A stretch of 64,000 bases of DNA. It comes from Streptomyces sp. YPW6 (GTDB lineage Bacteria; Actinomycetota; Actinomycetes; Streptomycetales; Streptomycetaceae). The translations under genes were made by a program, and so were the position numbers. Where the stretch lies: positions 6,979,001 to 7,043,000 of the forward strand of contig NZ_CP076457.1 in assembly GCF_018866325.1 (NCBI RefSeq), written 5' to 3'. Under the pieces are notes generated by a model. The model had not been told where the DNA came from, searched no databases, and saw only the letters and a list, made by a program, of their open reading frames with translations. Positions 1 to 9,209 of this stretch are shown one piece after another; position 1 is the first letter of the stretch, and every line of letters starts with the position of its first letter.

Positions 1-337
1 CCAGCCGGGTCAGCTCCGCGTAGAGCGGGTGCCGGTCGCCGCCGTTGACGTCGGTCTTCTCCAGCAGCGGGAAGCTGACCCCGTACGTCGTCGAGCAGAA
101 CGTCCGGATCTCCTCGGCGCTGCCCGGCTCCTGTCCGGCGAACTGGTTGCACGGGACGCCGAGCACGGTCAGGCCCCGGTCCCCGTAGTTCTGCTGCAAC
201 CGCTCCAGGCCCTCGTACTGCGGGGTGAGCCCGCACTTGGAGGCCACGTTCACCACCAGGACGGTCCGGCCGCTGTAGGCGCCCAGCGTGGTCGGCTCGC
301 CCGCGAGGGTGCGCAGCGGAATGTCGTGCAGCGTCAT
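1..337 (-). CDS. glutathione peroxidase (thiol peroxidase of the GPx/BsaA family), C-terminus cut by window edge
   Basis: Reduces hydrogen peroxide and organic hydroperoxides in the cytoplasm; bacterial cysteine GPx enzymes usually draw electrons from thioredoxin rather than glutathione (family knowledge). 112 residues are visible of a usual ~160. The peroxidatic Cys35 sits in NVASKCGLTPQY and the second signature CNQFAGQEPG starts at residue 63; the catalytic position is cysteine, not selenocysteine. The start is the ATG at 337, preceded by AGGGAGAG. It is the last visible gene of a minus-strand run after the XRE-cupin regulator and GNAT genes, with a 38-bp gap to the GNAT gene, so co-transcription is likely. 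Confidence 0.93.
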   Translation of the reverse strand, partial: MTLHDIPLRTLAGEPTTLGAYSGRTVLVVNVASKCGLTPQYEGLERLQQNYGDRGLTVLGVPCNQFAGQEPGSAEEIRTFCSTTYGVSFPLLEKTDVNGGDRHPLYAELTRL

Positions 338-375
338 GAAGCTCTCCCTGGTCATTGCGTGGTGCCGCTCGCCGC

Positions 376-900
376 TCACGCGGCGGCGAGCTCCTTGTAG
401 TAGAAGGTCGTCGGCTTGAGGCTGCCCGCCGGATCGGCCGCGTATCCCGGCACGCTCCCGACCTCCCGCCACCCTGCCTTGCAGTAGACCTGCTCGGCCA
501 GGCTGCCGCTCTCGGTGTCCAGGATCAGCAGGGTGATGCCCTCGGTGGCCGCGTACGCCTCCACCGCCGCGAGCAGCGCGCCGCCGAGCCCCTGGCCGCG
601 GGCGGAGGGCCGGACCATCAGCTTGGCGACCTCCGCGCGGTGGCGGGCGTTCGGCAGCGGGGCGCGTACCAGGGCGATCGTCCCCGAGACCCGGCCGCCC
701 TCGCGGGCGATCCAGATGCCGATGCTCCCGGCCTCCACGGCGGCGGCCCGCTCCCGCCACCAGATGGCGGCCGCCTCCCGGTCCAGCGGGGCCAGGAAGC
801 CCACCGAGGACCCCTCCTCGACGGTCTCGACCAGCAGGCCGGCCAGGTCGTCGGCGTACGTGACCAGTTCGGGGGCGGACACGTGGACGATCTCGGTCAT
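376..900 (-). CDS. GNAT family N-acetyltransferase
   Basis: A 174-residue cytoplasmic acetyltransferase of the GCN5-related fold. The acetyl-CoA loop is visible as RPSARGQGLGGALL (about residues 97-110), preceded by the strand VAKLMV and followed by the amphipathic helix AAVEAYA. The late strand ITLLILDTE and the motif AEQVYCKAGW are typical of the fold. The substrate cannot be read from sequence. It starts at the ATG at 900, 71 bp after the XRE-cupin regulator, and precedes the glutathione peroxidase gene. The three genes look like one operon, possibly a small stress or detoxification unit (inference). Confidence 0.9.
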   Translation of the reverse strand: MTEIVHVSAPELVTYADDLAGLLVETVEEGSSVGFLAPLDREAAAIWWRERAAAVEAGSIGIWIAREGGRVSGTIALVRAPLPNARHRAEVAKLMVRPSARGQGLGGALLAAVEAYAATEGITLLILDTESGSLAEQVYCKAGWREVGSVPGYAADPAGSLKPTTFYYKELAAA

Positions 901-971
901 GGGCGGGGTCCTTTCGCGGCGGAGCGGTCGAAGCGGCGGGGAGCGGAAAAGGGCGGGGTGCGGAGTCGGGG

Positions 972-1520
972 TCAGGGCAGGACGATCAGGAGGGCGTACC
1001 GGGCCCGCTCCGGCCCCGCACAGTGGAAGCGGGACGGGCCGTGCAGCCGGAAGCGGAGGCAGTCCCCGGTGCGCACGGTGTGCGTGACCTCGGCGACCGT
1101 CACCTCCACCGTGCCTTCCACTACCCAGATGTGCTGCTCGACACCGGGCACGGGCGCGTTCTCGTAGGCGATCGACGCGCCCGCTTCGAGGACGGACTCG
1201 ACGACCTCGGCGCGCAGCCCGGGATGCGGCGGAGAGACCGACCGCCGGACGAACCCGGCCCCCTCGTCGCGCCAGACCGGCTGCCGGGCGGCGGGCACCA
1301 GGGGCGGGGGCTCGGCCTCCACCTCCATCAGGAGCCGGGACATCGTCCGGCCGTAGACCGTGCACAGCCGCCCGAGCAAGGTTGCGGTCGGACTGACCTC
1401 GCAGCGCTCCAGCCGCGAGAGCGTCGACCGGCTCACCCCGCTGCGGCGGGCCAGCTCGTCCAGGGACCAGCCGTGTTCGGTGCGCAGGTCCGCCAGACGT
1501 ACGGCGAGCCGGACGCCCAT
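972..1520 (-). CDS. XRE-family transcriptional regulator with C-terminal cupin domain
   Basis: A 182-residue regulator. An N-terminal lambda-Cro type helix-turn-helix (about residues 7-62, with GWSLDELARRSGVSRSTLSR) is followed by a cupin sensor domain (about 105-180, with HIWVVEGTVEV and GDCLRFRLHGPSRFHC). This architecture usually binds a small ligand and controls neighbouring metabolic genes. Start choice: the ATG at 1520 has GAGGAG nine bases upstream, whereas the in-frame ATG at 1550 has no clear ribosome binding site and lies inside a large palindrome. It leads the minus-strand run with the GNAT and glutathione peroxidase genes and probably autoregulates through the palindrome at 1543-1579. 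Confidence 0.9.
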   Translation of the reverse strand: MGVRLAVRLADLRTEHGWSLDELARRSGVSRSTLSRLERCEVSPTATLLGRLCTVYGRTMSRLLMEVEAEPPPLVPAARQPVWRDEGAGFVRRSVSPPHPGLRAEVVESVLEAGASIAYENAPVPGVEQHIWVVEGTVEVTVAEVTHTVRTGDCLRFRLHGPSRFHCAGPERARYALLIVLP

Positions 1521-1542
1521 CGGATCCGGCTCCTCGATCCCT

Positions 1543-1579
1543 TCTCCCATATCCGGGAGCCTATCCCTGATATGGGAGA
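1543..1579. promoter_or_regulatory. 37-bp imperfect palindrome upstream of the XRE-cupin gene (candidate operator)
   Basis: Arms of 11 bp pair perfectly (TCTCCCATATC at 1543-1553 with GATATGGGAGA at 1569-1579). Pairing continues inward with GGGA against TCCC after one mismatch, leaving a 5-bp centre. It covers the upstream in-frame ATG at 1550 and lies 22 bp before the preferred start at 1520. That placement fits an autoregulatory operator of the regulator immediately downstream. Confidence 0.65.
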
Positions 1580-1708
1580 GACGCCAGGCGGTCCCTGGCC
1601 CGTGCCTCGCCCCGGTGGGCCGGCGGCTCGTGCGGCGCGGCGCGCGGCGGCGCCTCGCCTTCCGGTTCATGCGGTGACCCGTCCGGTGTTCCCCGGGCCT
1701 CCCCTCCC

Positions 1709-2674
1709 TCAGGGGGCCTCGGCACGTCGGCGGTCGCGGTCGCGCCGCAGCCGGACCCGCCGCCAGACCGCGCGCTGGGCTTTGAGCGTGGCCGCGCCCA
1801 CCAGGATCAGCACCAGGATGTTCACCAGAAGCTGGATGGCCGAGCCCCGCACATCGGACCAGCCGCTGAAGGCCGTGGAGACGGCGACGTCCGCGGCGGC
1901 CGGGATCGTCGTCACGGAGATGAACACCCCGAGCAGGGCGCCGGTCCTGGCCTCGGTGAGCGACACGATCCCGACGATCCCGGCCAGGGTGGCGACGGCG
2001 ACGGAGAAGAAGTTCGGCGTGTTGATGAGGTTGGAGACGGGCCGCAGCCCCCGGTCGAACGCCGGTGACTCCAGCCCGAAACCGCGGATGAGGAGCGCGA
2101 AGAGGAAGGTGACCACCATGGTCAGGAGGAAGCCCGCTCCCAGCGCGGCCAGCCCGCTGGTCACCATGGACCGGTGGCGCCGGTCGATGCCCAGCGCCAC
2201 GCTGACGATCGCCCCGTACTCCGGACCGACGACCATCGCCCCGACGATCAGGATCTGCGAGTTGGTGACGATGCCGACCGAACCGATCAGCCCGGCGATG
2301 ACCAGATACAGATAGAAGCTCGGCGGGTACCGGCCCCCGGACCTGATGCGTGCCTCGACCTGTTCCCAGACCGGGGCCCGGCTCAGCGGGCCCAGCTCGC
2401 GCTGCCCGCCTTCGGTGGCCGCGCCGGAGAAGGCCATGTCGACGGGTTCGATGACGAGGGAGCCCCGCCGGTCGAGGTGGACGGCGCGCAGCCGGTACAG
2501 CACGTCGTTGGCCGCCCCGGTCAGCACGTCGCAGGCGATGGCGTCCCCGTCGGGGCGGCGCGCGGCGTCGCGCTGGACGATCAGATTGAGCACGCACGGG
2601 TCGGCCGAGAGCAGGCCGACGACCTCGCCGGTCAGGTCCGGCGGGCTCACCGCGCGGATGTGGATCATGTCCAT
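1709..2674 (-). CDS. DUF389 family integral membrane protein
   Basis: A 321-residue protein. The soluble N-terminal part (about 1-120) is followed by roughly six hydrophobic segments. The DUF389 hallmark is seen in the first membrane hairpin, with TNSQILIVGAMVVGPEYGAI, then VVTFLFALLIRG, a FFSVAVATLAGIVGIV helix and a SVTTIPAAADVAV segment. The family sits in the cytoplasmic membrane and its biochemical role is not established. The start at 2674 (ATG) has GGAGG seven bases upstream; a second ATG lies two codons in. It is divergent from the small DUF6011 gene. Confidence 0.88.
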   Translation of the reverse strand: MDMIHIRAVSPPDLTGEVVGLLSADPCVLNLIVQRDAARRPDGDAIACDVLTGAANDVLYRLRAVHLDRRGSLVIEPVDMAFSGAATEGGQRELGPLSRAPVWEQVEARIRSGGRYPPSFYLYLVIAGLIGSVGIVTNSQILIVGAMVVGPEYGAIVSVALGIDRRHRSMVTSGLAALGAGFLLTMVVTFLFALLIRGFGLESPAFDRGLRPVSNLINTPNFFSVAVATLAGIVGIVSLTEARTGALLGVFISVTTIPAAADVAVSTAFSGWSDVRGSAIQLLVNILVLILVGAATLKAQRAVWRRVRLRRDRDRRRAEAP

Positions 2675-2842
2675 CCCGGCACCTCCGCGGCTTCCGGCCC
2701 CGTCGCACGGAGCCGCGCCCGGCAGACGGCCCGGGACCACTCCAGTAACGCGGCCCCGGCACCGTTCGGCAAACCGGGCGCCCCGGCCGGGAAGCCCCCG
2801 GCGACGCGGACGGCAGCCCACGCGGACTGGGATCATCGAGGA

Positions 2843-3097
2843 GTGGACACACCCGACGCCTTTTCCGAACCGCTGCCCGGAGCCGACGAAGCGGTCCGCA
2901 CGGAGCCGCCCGCCGACGAGGGGACGCCGACGGGCCGCCGCCTCGTCCGCTGCCGCCTCTGCGGCCGGCCCCTGACCGGCACCGACTCGCGGCGGGCCGG
3001 CCTCGGCCCGTCCTGCGACGCCAAACTGCACCCGGCGCCGCCGGACATCCGCACCCGCCGCCACGAGGTCGACCAGGACCCGCTGCCGGGCACGTGA
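2843..3097 (+). CDS. small DUF6011-type zinc-ribbon protein
   Basis: An 84-residue protein with a GTG start at 2843. The C-terminal half carries CRLCGRPLTGTDSRRAGLG followed by a further Cys (PSCDAKL). The spacing C-x2-C then about 20 residues then C suggests a metal-binding treble-clef or ribbon, as in DUF6011 proteins of actinobacteria. The N-terminal 35 residues are acidic and probably disordered. GAGGA abuts the start codon closely, so the exact start is uncertain. It is convergent with tesB with only a 7-bp gap. Function unknown. Confidence 0.75.
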   Translation: MDTPDAFSEPLPGADEAVRTEPPADEGTPTGRRLVRCRLCGRPLTGTDSRRAGLGPSCDAKLHPAPPDIRTRRHEVDQDPLPGT

Positions 3098-3104
3098 GCA
3101 AGCC

Positions 3105-3980
3105 CTACGGCCGGTCCAGGCGCCGGAACAGCCCCTCCTGCACCACCGACACCAGCAGCTGCCCCGAGCGGTCGTAGATCCGGCCCCGAGCCAGGCCCCG
3201 CCCGCCCGTGGCGACCGGCGACTCCTGGTCGTACAGGAACCACTCGTCCGCCCGGAACGGCCGGTGGAACCACATGGCGTGGTCCAGGGACGCCATGTCG
3301 AAGCCGCGCGGACCCCACAGCGGCTCCACCGGGATACGGACCGCGTCCAGCAGCGTCATGTCGCTCGCGTACGTCAGCGCGCAGGTGTGCACCAGCGGGT
3401 CGTCCCCCAGCGGGCCCACCGCCCGCATCCACACCGCGCTGCGCGGATCGGCGTCCCTCACCTCGTCCTTCGTCCAGCGCAACCGGTCGACGTAACGGAT
3501 GTCGAAGGGCTGGCGGCGGGCCATCCGCTCCAGCGCCTCCGGCAGCGCGCCCAGATGCTCGCGCACCTCCTCGGCGACCGTCGGCAGCTCCTCCGGGTCC
3601 GGAACGATCCGGGCGGGCGGCAGCTGGTGTTCGAAACCCGCCTCCTCCGGAAGGTGGAAGGACGCCGTCAGATTGAAGATCGTCCGGCCTTCCTGGACGG
3701 CCGTCACCCGGCGGGTGGTGAAGGAGCGGCCGTCCCGCACCCGCTCCACCTGGTAGACGATGGGAACCCCGGGACGCCCCGGCCGCAGGAAGTAGGCGTG
3801 CAGCGAGTGCACGGGCCGCTCCCCGTCGGTGGTCCGGCCCGCCGCCACCAGCGCCTGGCCGGCGACCTGCCCGCCGAAGACCCGCTGGAGGGACTCCTCG
3901 GGGCTGCGGCCGCGGAAGATGTCGACCTCGATCCGCTCCAGGTCGAGCAGGCCCACCAGACGCTCGGCCGGATTCGTCAT
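3105..3980 (-). CDS. tesB: acyl-CoA thioesterase II
   Basis: A 291-residue double hot-dog thioesterase that hydrolyses medium and long chain acyl-CoA to free fatty acid and CoA in the cytoplasm. Family signatures include RVFGGQVAGQALVAAGRT with HSLHAYFLRPG in the N-terminal hot-dog, and LDHAMWFHRPFRADEWFLYD with GRGLARGRIYDRSGQLLVSV near the C-terminus. Full length. The ATG at 3980 lies 34 bp after the helicase stop codon on the same strand, so the two are probably co-transcribed. Confidence 0.95.
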   Translation of the reverse strand: MTNPAERLVGLLDLERIEVDIFRGRSPEESLQRVFGGQVAGQALVAAGRTTDGERPVHSLHAYFLRPGRPGVPIVYQVERVRDGRSFTTRRVTAVQEGRTIFNLTASFHLPEEAGFEHQLPPARIVPDPEELPTVAEEVREHLGALPEALERMARRQPFDIRYVDRLRWTKDEVRDADPRSAVWMRAVGPLGDDPLVHTCALTYASDMTLLDAVRIPVEPLWGPRGFDMASLDHAMWFHRPFRADEWFLYDQESPVATGGRGLARGRIYDRSGQLLVSVVQEGLFRRLDRP

Positions 3981-4014
3981 GCCGCACCTCTCCCGTATCG
4001 CGTCGGGGCCCGGT

Positions 4015-6528
4015 TCACAGCTGACCGACCTCGGTGACCCGGACGACCGCCCGGCCCTCCTCGTCGGACGCCGCCAGGTCCACCTCGGCCCTGATGCCCC
4101 AGTCGTGATCGCCCGCCGGGTCGGCGAACGCCTGCCAGACCCGCCACAGTCCGTGCGCCGGGTCCTCCTCGATCTTCAGCAGCTTCGGGCCCCGCGCGTC
4201 CGGGCCGGTCCCGATCTCCTCGTGCGCGTCCCAGTACGCGTCCAGGGCCTCGCCCCACGCGTCCTCGTCCCACCCGGACTCGCCGTCCAGCTCACCGAGG
4301 TCACCGGCCCGGTCCAGCGCGGCCAGCTCCACCCGCCGGAACATCGCGTTGCGCACCAGCACCCGGAAGGCCCGCGGGTTCGCCGTGACCGGCTTGACCT
4401 CGTCCGCCTTCTCCTGGGCCTCCTCGGCGGTCTCCACCTCCGGGTTGGCCAGCTGCTCCCACTCGTCCAGCAGGCTGGAGTCCACCTGACGCACCATCTC
4501 GCCCAGCCAGGAGATCAGGTCCTGGAGATCCTCCGACTTCACGTCGTCCGGGATCGTGTGCTCCAGCGCCTTGTACGCGCTCGCGAGATACCGCAGCACG
4601 ATGCCCTCGGTCCGGGCCAGCTCGTAGTGCGAGGTGAACTCCGTGAACGTCATGGCCCGCTCGTACATGTCCCGGATCACCGACTTCGGCGACACCGGAT
4701 GGTCGCTCACCCACGGGTGGCTCGTGCGGTACACGTCGTACGCGTGCCACAGCAGCTCGCTCAGCGGCTTGGGGTACGTGACCTCCTGGAGCCGCTCCAT
4801 CCGCTCCTCGTACTCGACCCCGTCCGCCTTCATCTGCCCCACGGCCTCGCCGCGCGCCTTGTTCTGCTGGGCGGCCAGGATCTGCCGGGGATCGTCCAGC
4901 GTCGACTCGACGACCGAGACCATGTCCAGGGCGTACGAGGGCGATTCGGCGTCCAGCAGGTCGAACGCCGCCAGCGCGAACGTGGACAGCGGCTGGTTCA
5001 GCGCGAAGTCCTGCTGGAGATCGACCGTCAGCCGCACGATCCGGCCCTCGGCGTCCGGCGTGTCCAGCTGCTCCACCACCCCGCCGTCCAGCAGGGAGCG
5101 GTAGATGGCGATGGCCCGCCGGATGTGCCGCAGCTGCGCCCGGCGCGGCTCGTGGTTGTCCTCCAGCAGGTGCCGCATCGCCTCGAACGCGTTGCCCGGG
5201 CGCGCGATGACCGCGAGCAGCATCGTGTGGGTGACCCGGAAACGTGAGGTCAGCGGCTCCGGCTCGGACTGGATCAGCTTGTCGAACGTCGACTCCGACC
5301 AGGCGACGAAGCCCTCGGGGGCCTTCTTGCGGACCACCTTGCGCTTCTTCTTCGGGTCGTCGCCCGCCTTCTTCAGCGCCTTCTCGTTCTCGATGACGTG
5401 CTCGGGGGCCTGCGCCACGACGAACCCGGCCGTGTCGAACCCGGCCCGCCCGGCCCGGCCCGCGATCTGGTGGAACTCCCGGGCCCGCAGCGTCCGCACC
5501 CGGTTCCCGTCGTACTTGGTGAGCGCCGTGAACAGCACCGTACGAATGGGGACGTTGACGCCGACGCCGAGTGTGTCCGTCCCGCAGATCACCTTCAGCA
5601 GCCCCGCCTGGGCCAGCTTCTCCACCAGGCGGCGGTACTTGGGCAGCATCCCCGCGTGGTGCACCCCGATGCCGTGGCGCACGTAACGGGAGAGGTTCTG
5701 GCCGAACTTGGTGGTGAAGCGGAAGCTGCCGATCAGATCGGCGATCTTCTCCTTCTCCTCCTTCGTGCACATGTTGATGCTCATCAGCGACTGCGCCCGC
5801 TCGACGGCCGCCGCCTGGGTGAAGTGCACGATGTAGACCGGTGACTGCCGGGTGTCCAGCAGCTCGGTGAGCGTCTCGGTGATCGGTGTGAAACGGTACT
5901 CGTAGCTCAGCGGCACCGGGCGGGTCGCCGAGCGCACCACCGAGGTGGGGCGGCCGGTACGGCGGGTCAGGTCCTTCTCGAACATCGAGACGTCGCCGAG
6001 CGTCGCCGACATCAGCACGAACTGCGCCTGCGGCAGCTCCAGCAGCGGAATCTGCCAGGCCCAGCCCCGGTCCGGTTCGGCGTAGAAGTGGAACTCGTCC
6101 ATCACGACCTGGCCGATGTCGGCGTACTTCCCGTCGCGCAGCGCGATGGAGGCCAGGACCTCGGCCGTACAGCAGATCACCGGGGCGTCGGCGTTGACCG
6201 AGGCGTCACCGGTGAGCATGCCGACGTTCTCGGTGCCGAAGAGCTTGCACAGGTCGAAGAACTTCTCCGAGACCAGGGCCTTGATCGGCGCCGTGTAGAA
6301 GGTGACCTTGTCCTGGGCCAGCGCCGCGAAGTGCGCGCCCGCCGCCACGAGGCTCTTGCCCGAGCCGGTCGGGGTGGACAGGATGACGTTCGCCCCGGAG
6401 ACCACCTCGATCAGCGCCTCCTCCTGAGCCGGGTACATCGTGATGCCCTGGCTCTCGGTCCATGAGGAGAATGCCTCGAAGAGGGCGTCCGGGTCGGCGG
6501 TCTGGGGAAGCTGGTCGATGAGGGTCAC
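4015..6528 (-). CDS. Ski2-like DEAD/DEAH-box RNA helicase with C-terminal DUF3516
   Basis: An 837-residue ATP-dependent helicase. Motif I is STPTGSGKS, motif II DEFHFYAEPDRG, motif III LMSAT, and motifs V/VI are GTDTLGVGVNVPIRTVLF and HQIAGRAGRAGFD. The long C-terminal half (from about residue 400) corresponds to the DUF3516 region found in actinobacterial Ski2-like enzymes, so the likely role is RNA unwinding or turnover. The GTG at 6528 was chosen because homologues begin with the T-L-I-D-Q-L-P sequence that follows it; the ATG further upstream only adds unrelated residues. It is upstream of tesB and divergent from the YdjM-like gene, with a 147-bp shared promoter region. Confidence 0.93.
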   Translation of the reverse strand: MTLIDQLPQTADPDALFEAFSSWTESQGITMYPAQEEALIEVVSGANVILSTPTGSGKSLVAAGAHFAALAQDKVTFYTAPIKALVSEKFFDLCKLFGTENVGMLTGDASVNADAPVICCTAEVLASIALRDGKYADIGQVVMDEFHFYAEPDRGWAWQIPLLELPQAQFVLMSATLGDVSMFEKDLTRRTGRPTSVVRSATRPVPLSYEYRFTPITETLTELLDTRQSPVYIVHFTQAAAVERAQSLMSINMCTKEEKEKIADLIGSFRFTTKFGQNLSRYVRHGIGVHHAGMLPKYRRLVEKLAQAGLLKVICGTDTLGVGVNVPIRTVLFTALTKYDGNRVRTLRAREFHQIAGRAGRAGFDTAGFVVAQAPEHVIENEKALKKAGDDPKKKRKVVRKKAPEGFVAWSESTFDKLIQSEPEPLTSRFRVTHTMLLAVIARPGNAFEAMRHLLEDNHEPRRAQLRHIRRAIAIYRSLLDGGVVEQLDTPDAEGRIVRLTVDLQQDFALNQPLSTFALAAFDLLDAESPSYALDMVSVVESTLDDPRQILAAQQNKARGEAVGQMKADGVEYEERMERLQEVTYPKPLSELLWHAYDVYRTSHPWVSDHPVSPKSVIRDMYERAMTFTEFTSHYELARTEGIVLRYLASAYKALEHTIPDDVKSEDLQDLISWLGEMVRQVDSSLLDEWEQLANPEVETAEEAQEKADEVKPVTANPRAFRVLVRNAMFRRVELAALDRAGDLGELDGESGWDEDAWGEALDAYWDAHEEIGTGPDARGPKLLKIEEDPAHGLWRVWQAFADPAGDHDWGIRAEVDLAASDEEGRAVVRVTEVGQL

Positions 6529-6675
6529 GCCCCCATCTTGCCTGTCTTCCGCCCGGATGAGGGAACCGGCGGACGGCACGAAGATCACGGACGGTACGCT
6601 GCGGTCTCAACCTGCCCGCTCCGTACCGGTGATGGGCGCACGAACCACCACGAACCACTGGGGGCGGGACAGACC

Positions 6676-7467
6676 ATGATGGGACCGGCACACTCTCTGT
6701 CAGGGGCAGCGGCCTGGCTGGGGGTGGGCGCGGCGGCCGCCGCCGCGGGCCATACGATGCCCTGGCCCGTCCTCGTCGTCGGGGCGCTGATCTGCGCGGG
6801 AGCCGCGCTCGCCCCCGACCTCGACCACAAGTCCGCGACGATCTCACGTGCCTTCGGCCCGGTCTCCAAAGCCCTCTGCGAGATCGTCGACAAGCTCTCC
6901 TACGCCGTCTACAAGGCCACCAAGAGCGCCGGGGACCCCCGCAGGACCGGCGGGCACCGCACCCTCACCCACACCTGGCTCTGGGCCGCCCTCATCGGCG
7001 GCGGCTGCTCCGTGGCCGCGGTCACCGGGGGCCGCTGGGCCGTTCTCGCGATCCTCTTCGTCCACCTCGTGCTCGCCGTCGAGGGCCTGCTGTGGCGGGC
7101 CGCCCGCGTCTCCAGCGACGTCCTCGTGTGGCTGCTCGGCGCGACCAGCGCCTGGATCCTGGCCGGTGTCCTGGACAAGCCCGGCCACGGGGCCGACTGG
7201 CTGTTCGACGCCCCCGGCCAGGAGTACCTCTGGCTCGGCCTGCCGATCGTGCTGGGCGCCCTCGTCCACGACATCGGCGACGCCCTGACCGTCTCGGGCT
7301 GCCCGATCCTGTGGCCCATCCCGATCGGCCGCAAGCGCTGGTACCCGGTCGGCCCGCCGAAGGCCCTGCGCTTCCGGGCCGGCAGCTGGGTGGAGGTGAA
7401 GGTGCTGATGCCCGCCTTCATGGTCCTCGGGGGAGTGGGCGGGGCAGCCGCGCTCAACTACATATGA
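6676..7467 (+). CDS. YdjM-like metal-dependent hydrolase family membrane protein
   Basis: A 263-residue integral membrane protein. Hydrophobic segments lie near residues 8-25, 29-45, 97-115, 118-135 and 155-170, with a conserved polar core: HSLSG at the start, ALAPDLDHKSATISR, and GGHRTLTHTW, the histidine/aspartate pattern of the YdjM (LexA-regulated inner membrane) family. C-terminal HDIGDALTVSGCPILWPIPIG also matches. The catalytic activity is inferred from the family only. Two consecutive ATG codons (6676 and 6679) make the start uncertain by one residue, and there is no strong ribosome binding site. Confidence 0.9.
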   Translation: MMGPAHSLSGAAAWLGVGAAAAAAGHTMPWPVLVVGALICAGAALAPDLDHKSATISRAFGPVSKALCEIVDKLSYAVYKATKSAGDPRRTGGHRTLTHTWLWAALIGGGCSVAAVTGGRWAVLAILFVHLVLAVEGLLWRAARVSSDVLVWLLGATSAWILAGVLDKPGHGADWLFDAPGQEYLWLGLPIVLGALVHDIGDALTVSGCPILWPIPIGRKRWYPVGPPKALRFRAGSWVEVKVLMPAFMVLGGVGGAAALNYI

Positions 7468-7673
7468 CGTGACCCCTCCCCGGGGCGCCTCGCCCGGCCG
7501 GCCGGTGGGCGACCCGTCCGGTGCCGCGCCCCAGGGGACGCCTCCGCTGCCCGCCGGGTCGGGGCGGGTGCAGCGCGTGCCCGGTCGGCCCGGCGTCCGG
7601 CGCCCACCGGCGAGGTGCCGGTCCGGCGCCCTTCCGGCGGGCGGCGCGCCCCGCCCCGTAGCACCATGAACGC

Positions 7674-9209
7674 ATGCTGCTCGCCGAGCTCGCCCAGGTG
7701 TCCCTGGAGGTCGCCGCCACCTCGGCCCGGTCCCGGAAGGTGGCGCTCCTCGCCGGCCTCTTCCGGGACGCCGGACCCGAGGACGTCCCCGTCGTCATCC
7801 CCTACCTCGCCGGACGGCTGCCCCAGGGCCGTATCGGCGTCGGGTGGCGCTCCTTCGGCGACCCGGTGGAGCCCGCGGCGCACCCCACCCTGACCGTCAC
7901 CGGCGTGGACGCCGCGCTGACCGCCCTCGCCGCCGTCGCCGGGCCCGGCTCCCAGGCCCGGCGCAAGGAGCACCTGCGCGCTCTGCTCGCCGCCGCCACC
8001 GAGGACGAACAGCGCTTCCTGCGGGCCCTGCTCACCGGCGAGGTGCGCCAGGGGGCCCTGGACGCCGTCGCCGCCGACGCCCTGGCCCGCGCGGCCGACG
8101 CCGCGCCCGCCGACGTCCGGCGGGCCGTGATGCTCGCCGGATCGCTCCAGGCGGTCGCCGGGGTCCTCCTCGCGGAAGGCGCCGAGGCGCTGGCCGCCTT
8201 CCGGCTCACGGTCGGGCGGCCCGTACAGCCCATGCTGGCGCACACCGCCGCCTCGGTCGGTGACGCCCTCGACACCCTGGGCGCGTGCGCCGTCGAGGAG
8301 AAGCTCGACGGCATCCGGGTGCAGGTCCACCGGGACGGCGACCGCATCCGCGCCTACACCCGGACCCTCGACGACATCACCGACCGGCTGCCCGAGCTGA
8401 CCGCCGCCGTCACCGCGCTTCCGGCCGGCCGCTTCATCCTGGACGGCGAGGTGATCGCTCTCGGAGCGGACGGCCGGCCCCGCCCGTTCCAGGAGACCGC
8501 CTCGCGGGTGGGTTCCCGGCGGGACGTCGCGGAGACGGCGGCGCAGGTGCCCGTCGTCCCGGTCTTCTTCGACGCGCTCCTCATCGACGACGAGGACCTC
8601 CTCGACCTGCCCCTCACCGACCGTCACGCGGCCCTGGCCCGGCTGCTTCCCGAGGACCTGCGGGTCCGCCGCACCCTCGTCCGCGACGCGGAGGACCCGC
8701 GGGCCCGCGCGGCGGCCGACGCGTTCCTCGCCGACACCCTGGAGCGCGGCCACGAGGGCGTCGTCGTCAAGGACCTCGCCGCCGCCTACAGCGCGGGCCG
8801 GCGGGGCGCGTCCTGGCTGAAGGTGAAGCCCGTCCACACCCTGGACCTCGTGGTGCTGGCCGTCGAGCGGGGCAGCGGCCGACGCACCGGCAAGCTCTCC
8901 AACCTGCACCTGGGCGCGCGCCGGCCCGACGGTACGTTCGCGATGCTCGGGAAGACCTTCAAGGGGCTCACGGACGCCCTGCTGGACTGGCAGACCCGGC
9001 GCCTGGGCGAGCTGGCCACCGAGGACGACGGCCACGTCGTCACCGTACGCCCCGAACTCGTCGTGGAGATCGCCTACGACGGTCTCCAGCGCTCCACCCG
9101 CTACCCCGCCGGGGTCACCCTCCGCTTCGCCCGCGTCCTGCGCTACCGCGAGGACAAGACCGCCCAGGAGGCGGACACCGTGGAGACGGTCCTGTCCCGG
9201 CAGCAGTGA
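7674..9209 (+). CDS. ATP-dependent DNA ligase (LigB-type)
   Basis: A 511-residue nick-sealing enzyme. An N-terminal all-helical DNA-binding domain (about 1-190) precedes the nucleotidyl transferase core: the adenylated lysine lies in EEKLDGIRVQVHRDG near residue 206, with FILDGEVIA, FFDALLIDDEDLLDLP, GHEGVVVKDL and SWLKVKP as the further motifs. An OB-fold domain completes the C-terminus. Streptomycetes carry such ATP-dependent ligases besides the essential NAD-dependent LigA, probably for repair. No strong ribosome binding site is seen before the ATG at 7674. It is convergent with the NADH dehydrogenase gene. Confidence 0.94.
   Translation: MLLAELAQVSLEVAATSARSRKVALLAGLFRDAGPEDVPVVIPYLAGRLPQGRIGVGWRSFGDPVEPAAHPTLTVTGVDAALTALAAVAGPGSQARRKEHLRALLAAATEDEQRFLRALLTGEVRQGALDAVAADALARAADAAPADVRRAVMLAGSLQAVAGVLLAEGAEALAAFRLTVGRPVQPMLAHTAASVGDALDTLGACAVEEKLDGIRVQVHRDGDRIRAYTRTLDDITDRLPELTAAVTALPAGRFILDGEVIALGADGRPRPFQETASRVGSRRDVAETAAQVPVVPVFFDALLIDDEDLLDLPLTDRHAALARLLPEDLRVRRTLVRDAEDPRARAAADAFLADTLERGHEGVVVKDLAAAYSAGRRGASWLKVKPVHTLDLVVLAVERGSGRRTGKLSNLHLGARRPDGTFAMLGKTFKGLTDALLDWQTRRLGELATEDDGHVVTVRPELVVEIAYDGLQRSTRYPAGVTLRFARVLRYREDKTAQEADTVETVLSRQQ

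Noticed and set aside
29..400. Plus-strand frame opposite the glutathione peroxidase gene
   Set aside because: It is the antisense shadow of a clear family member, has no ribosome binding site and shows no domain.
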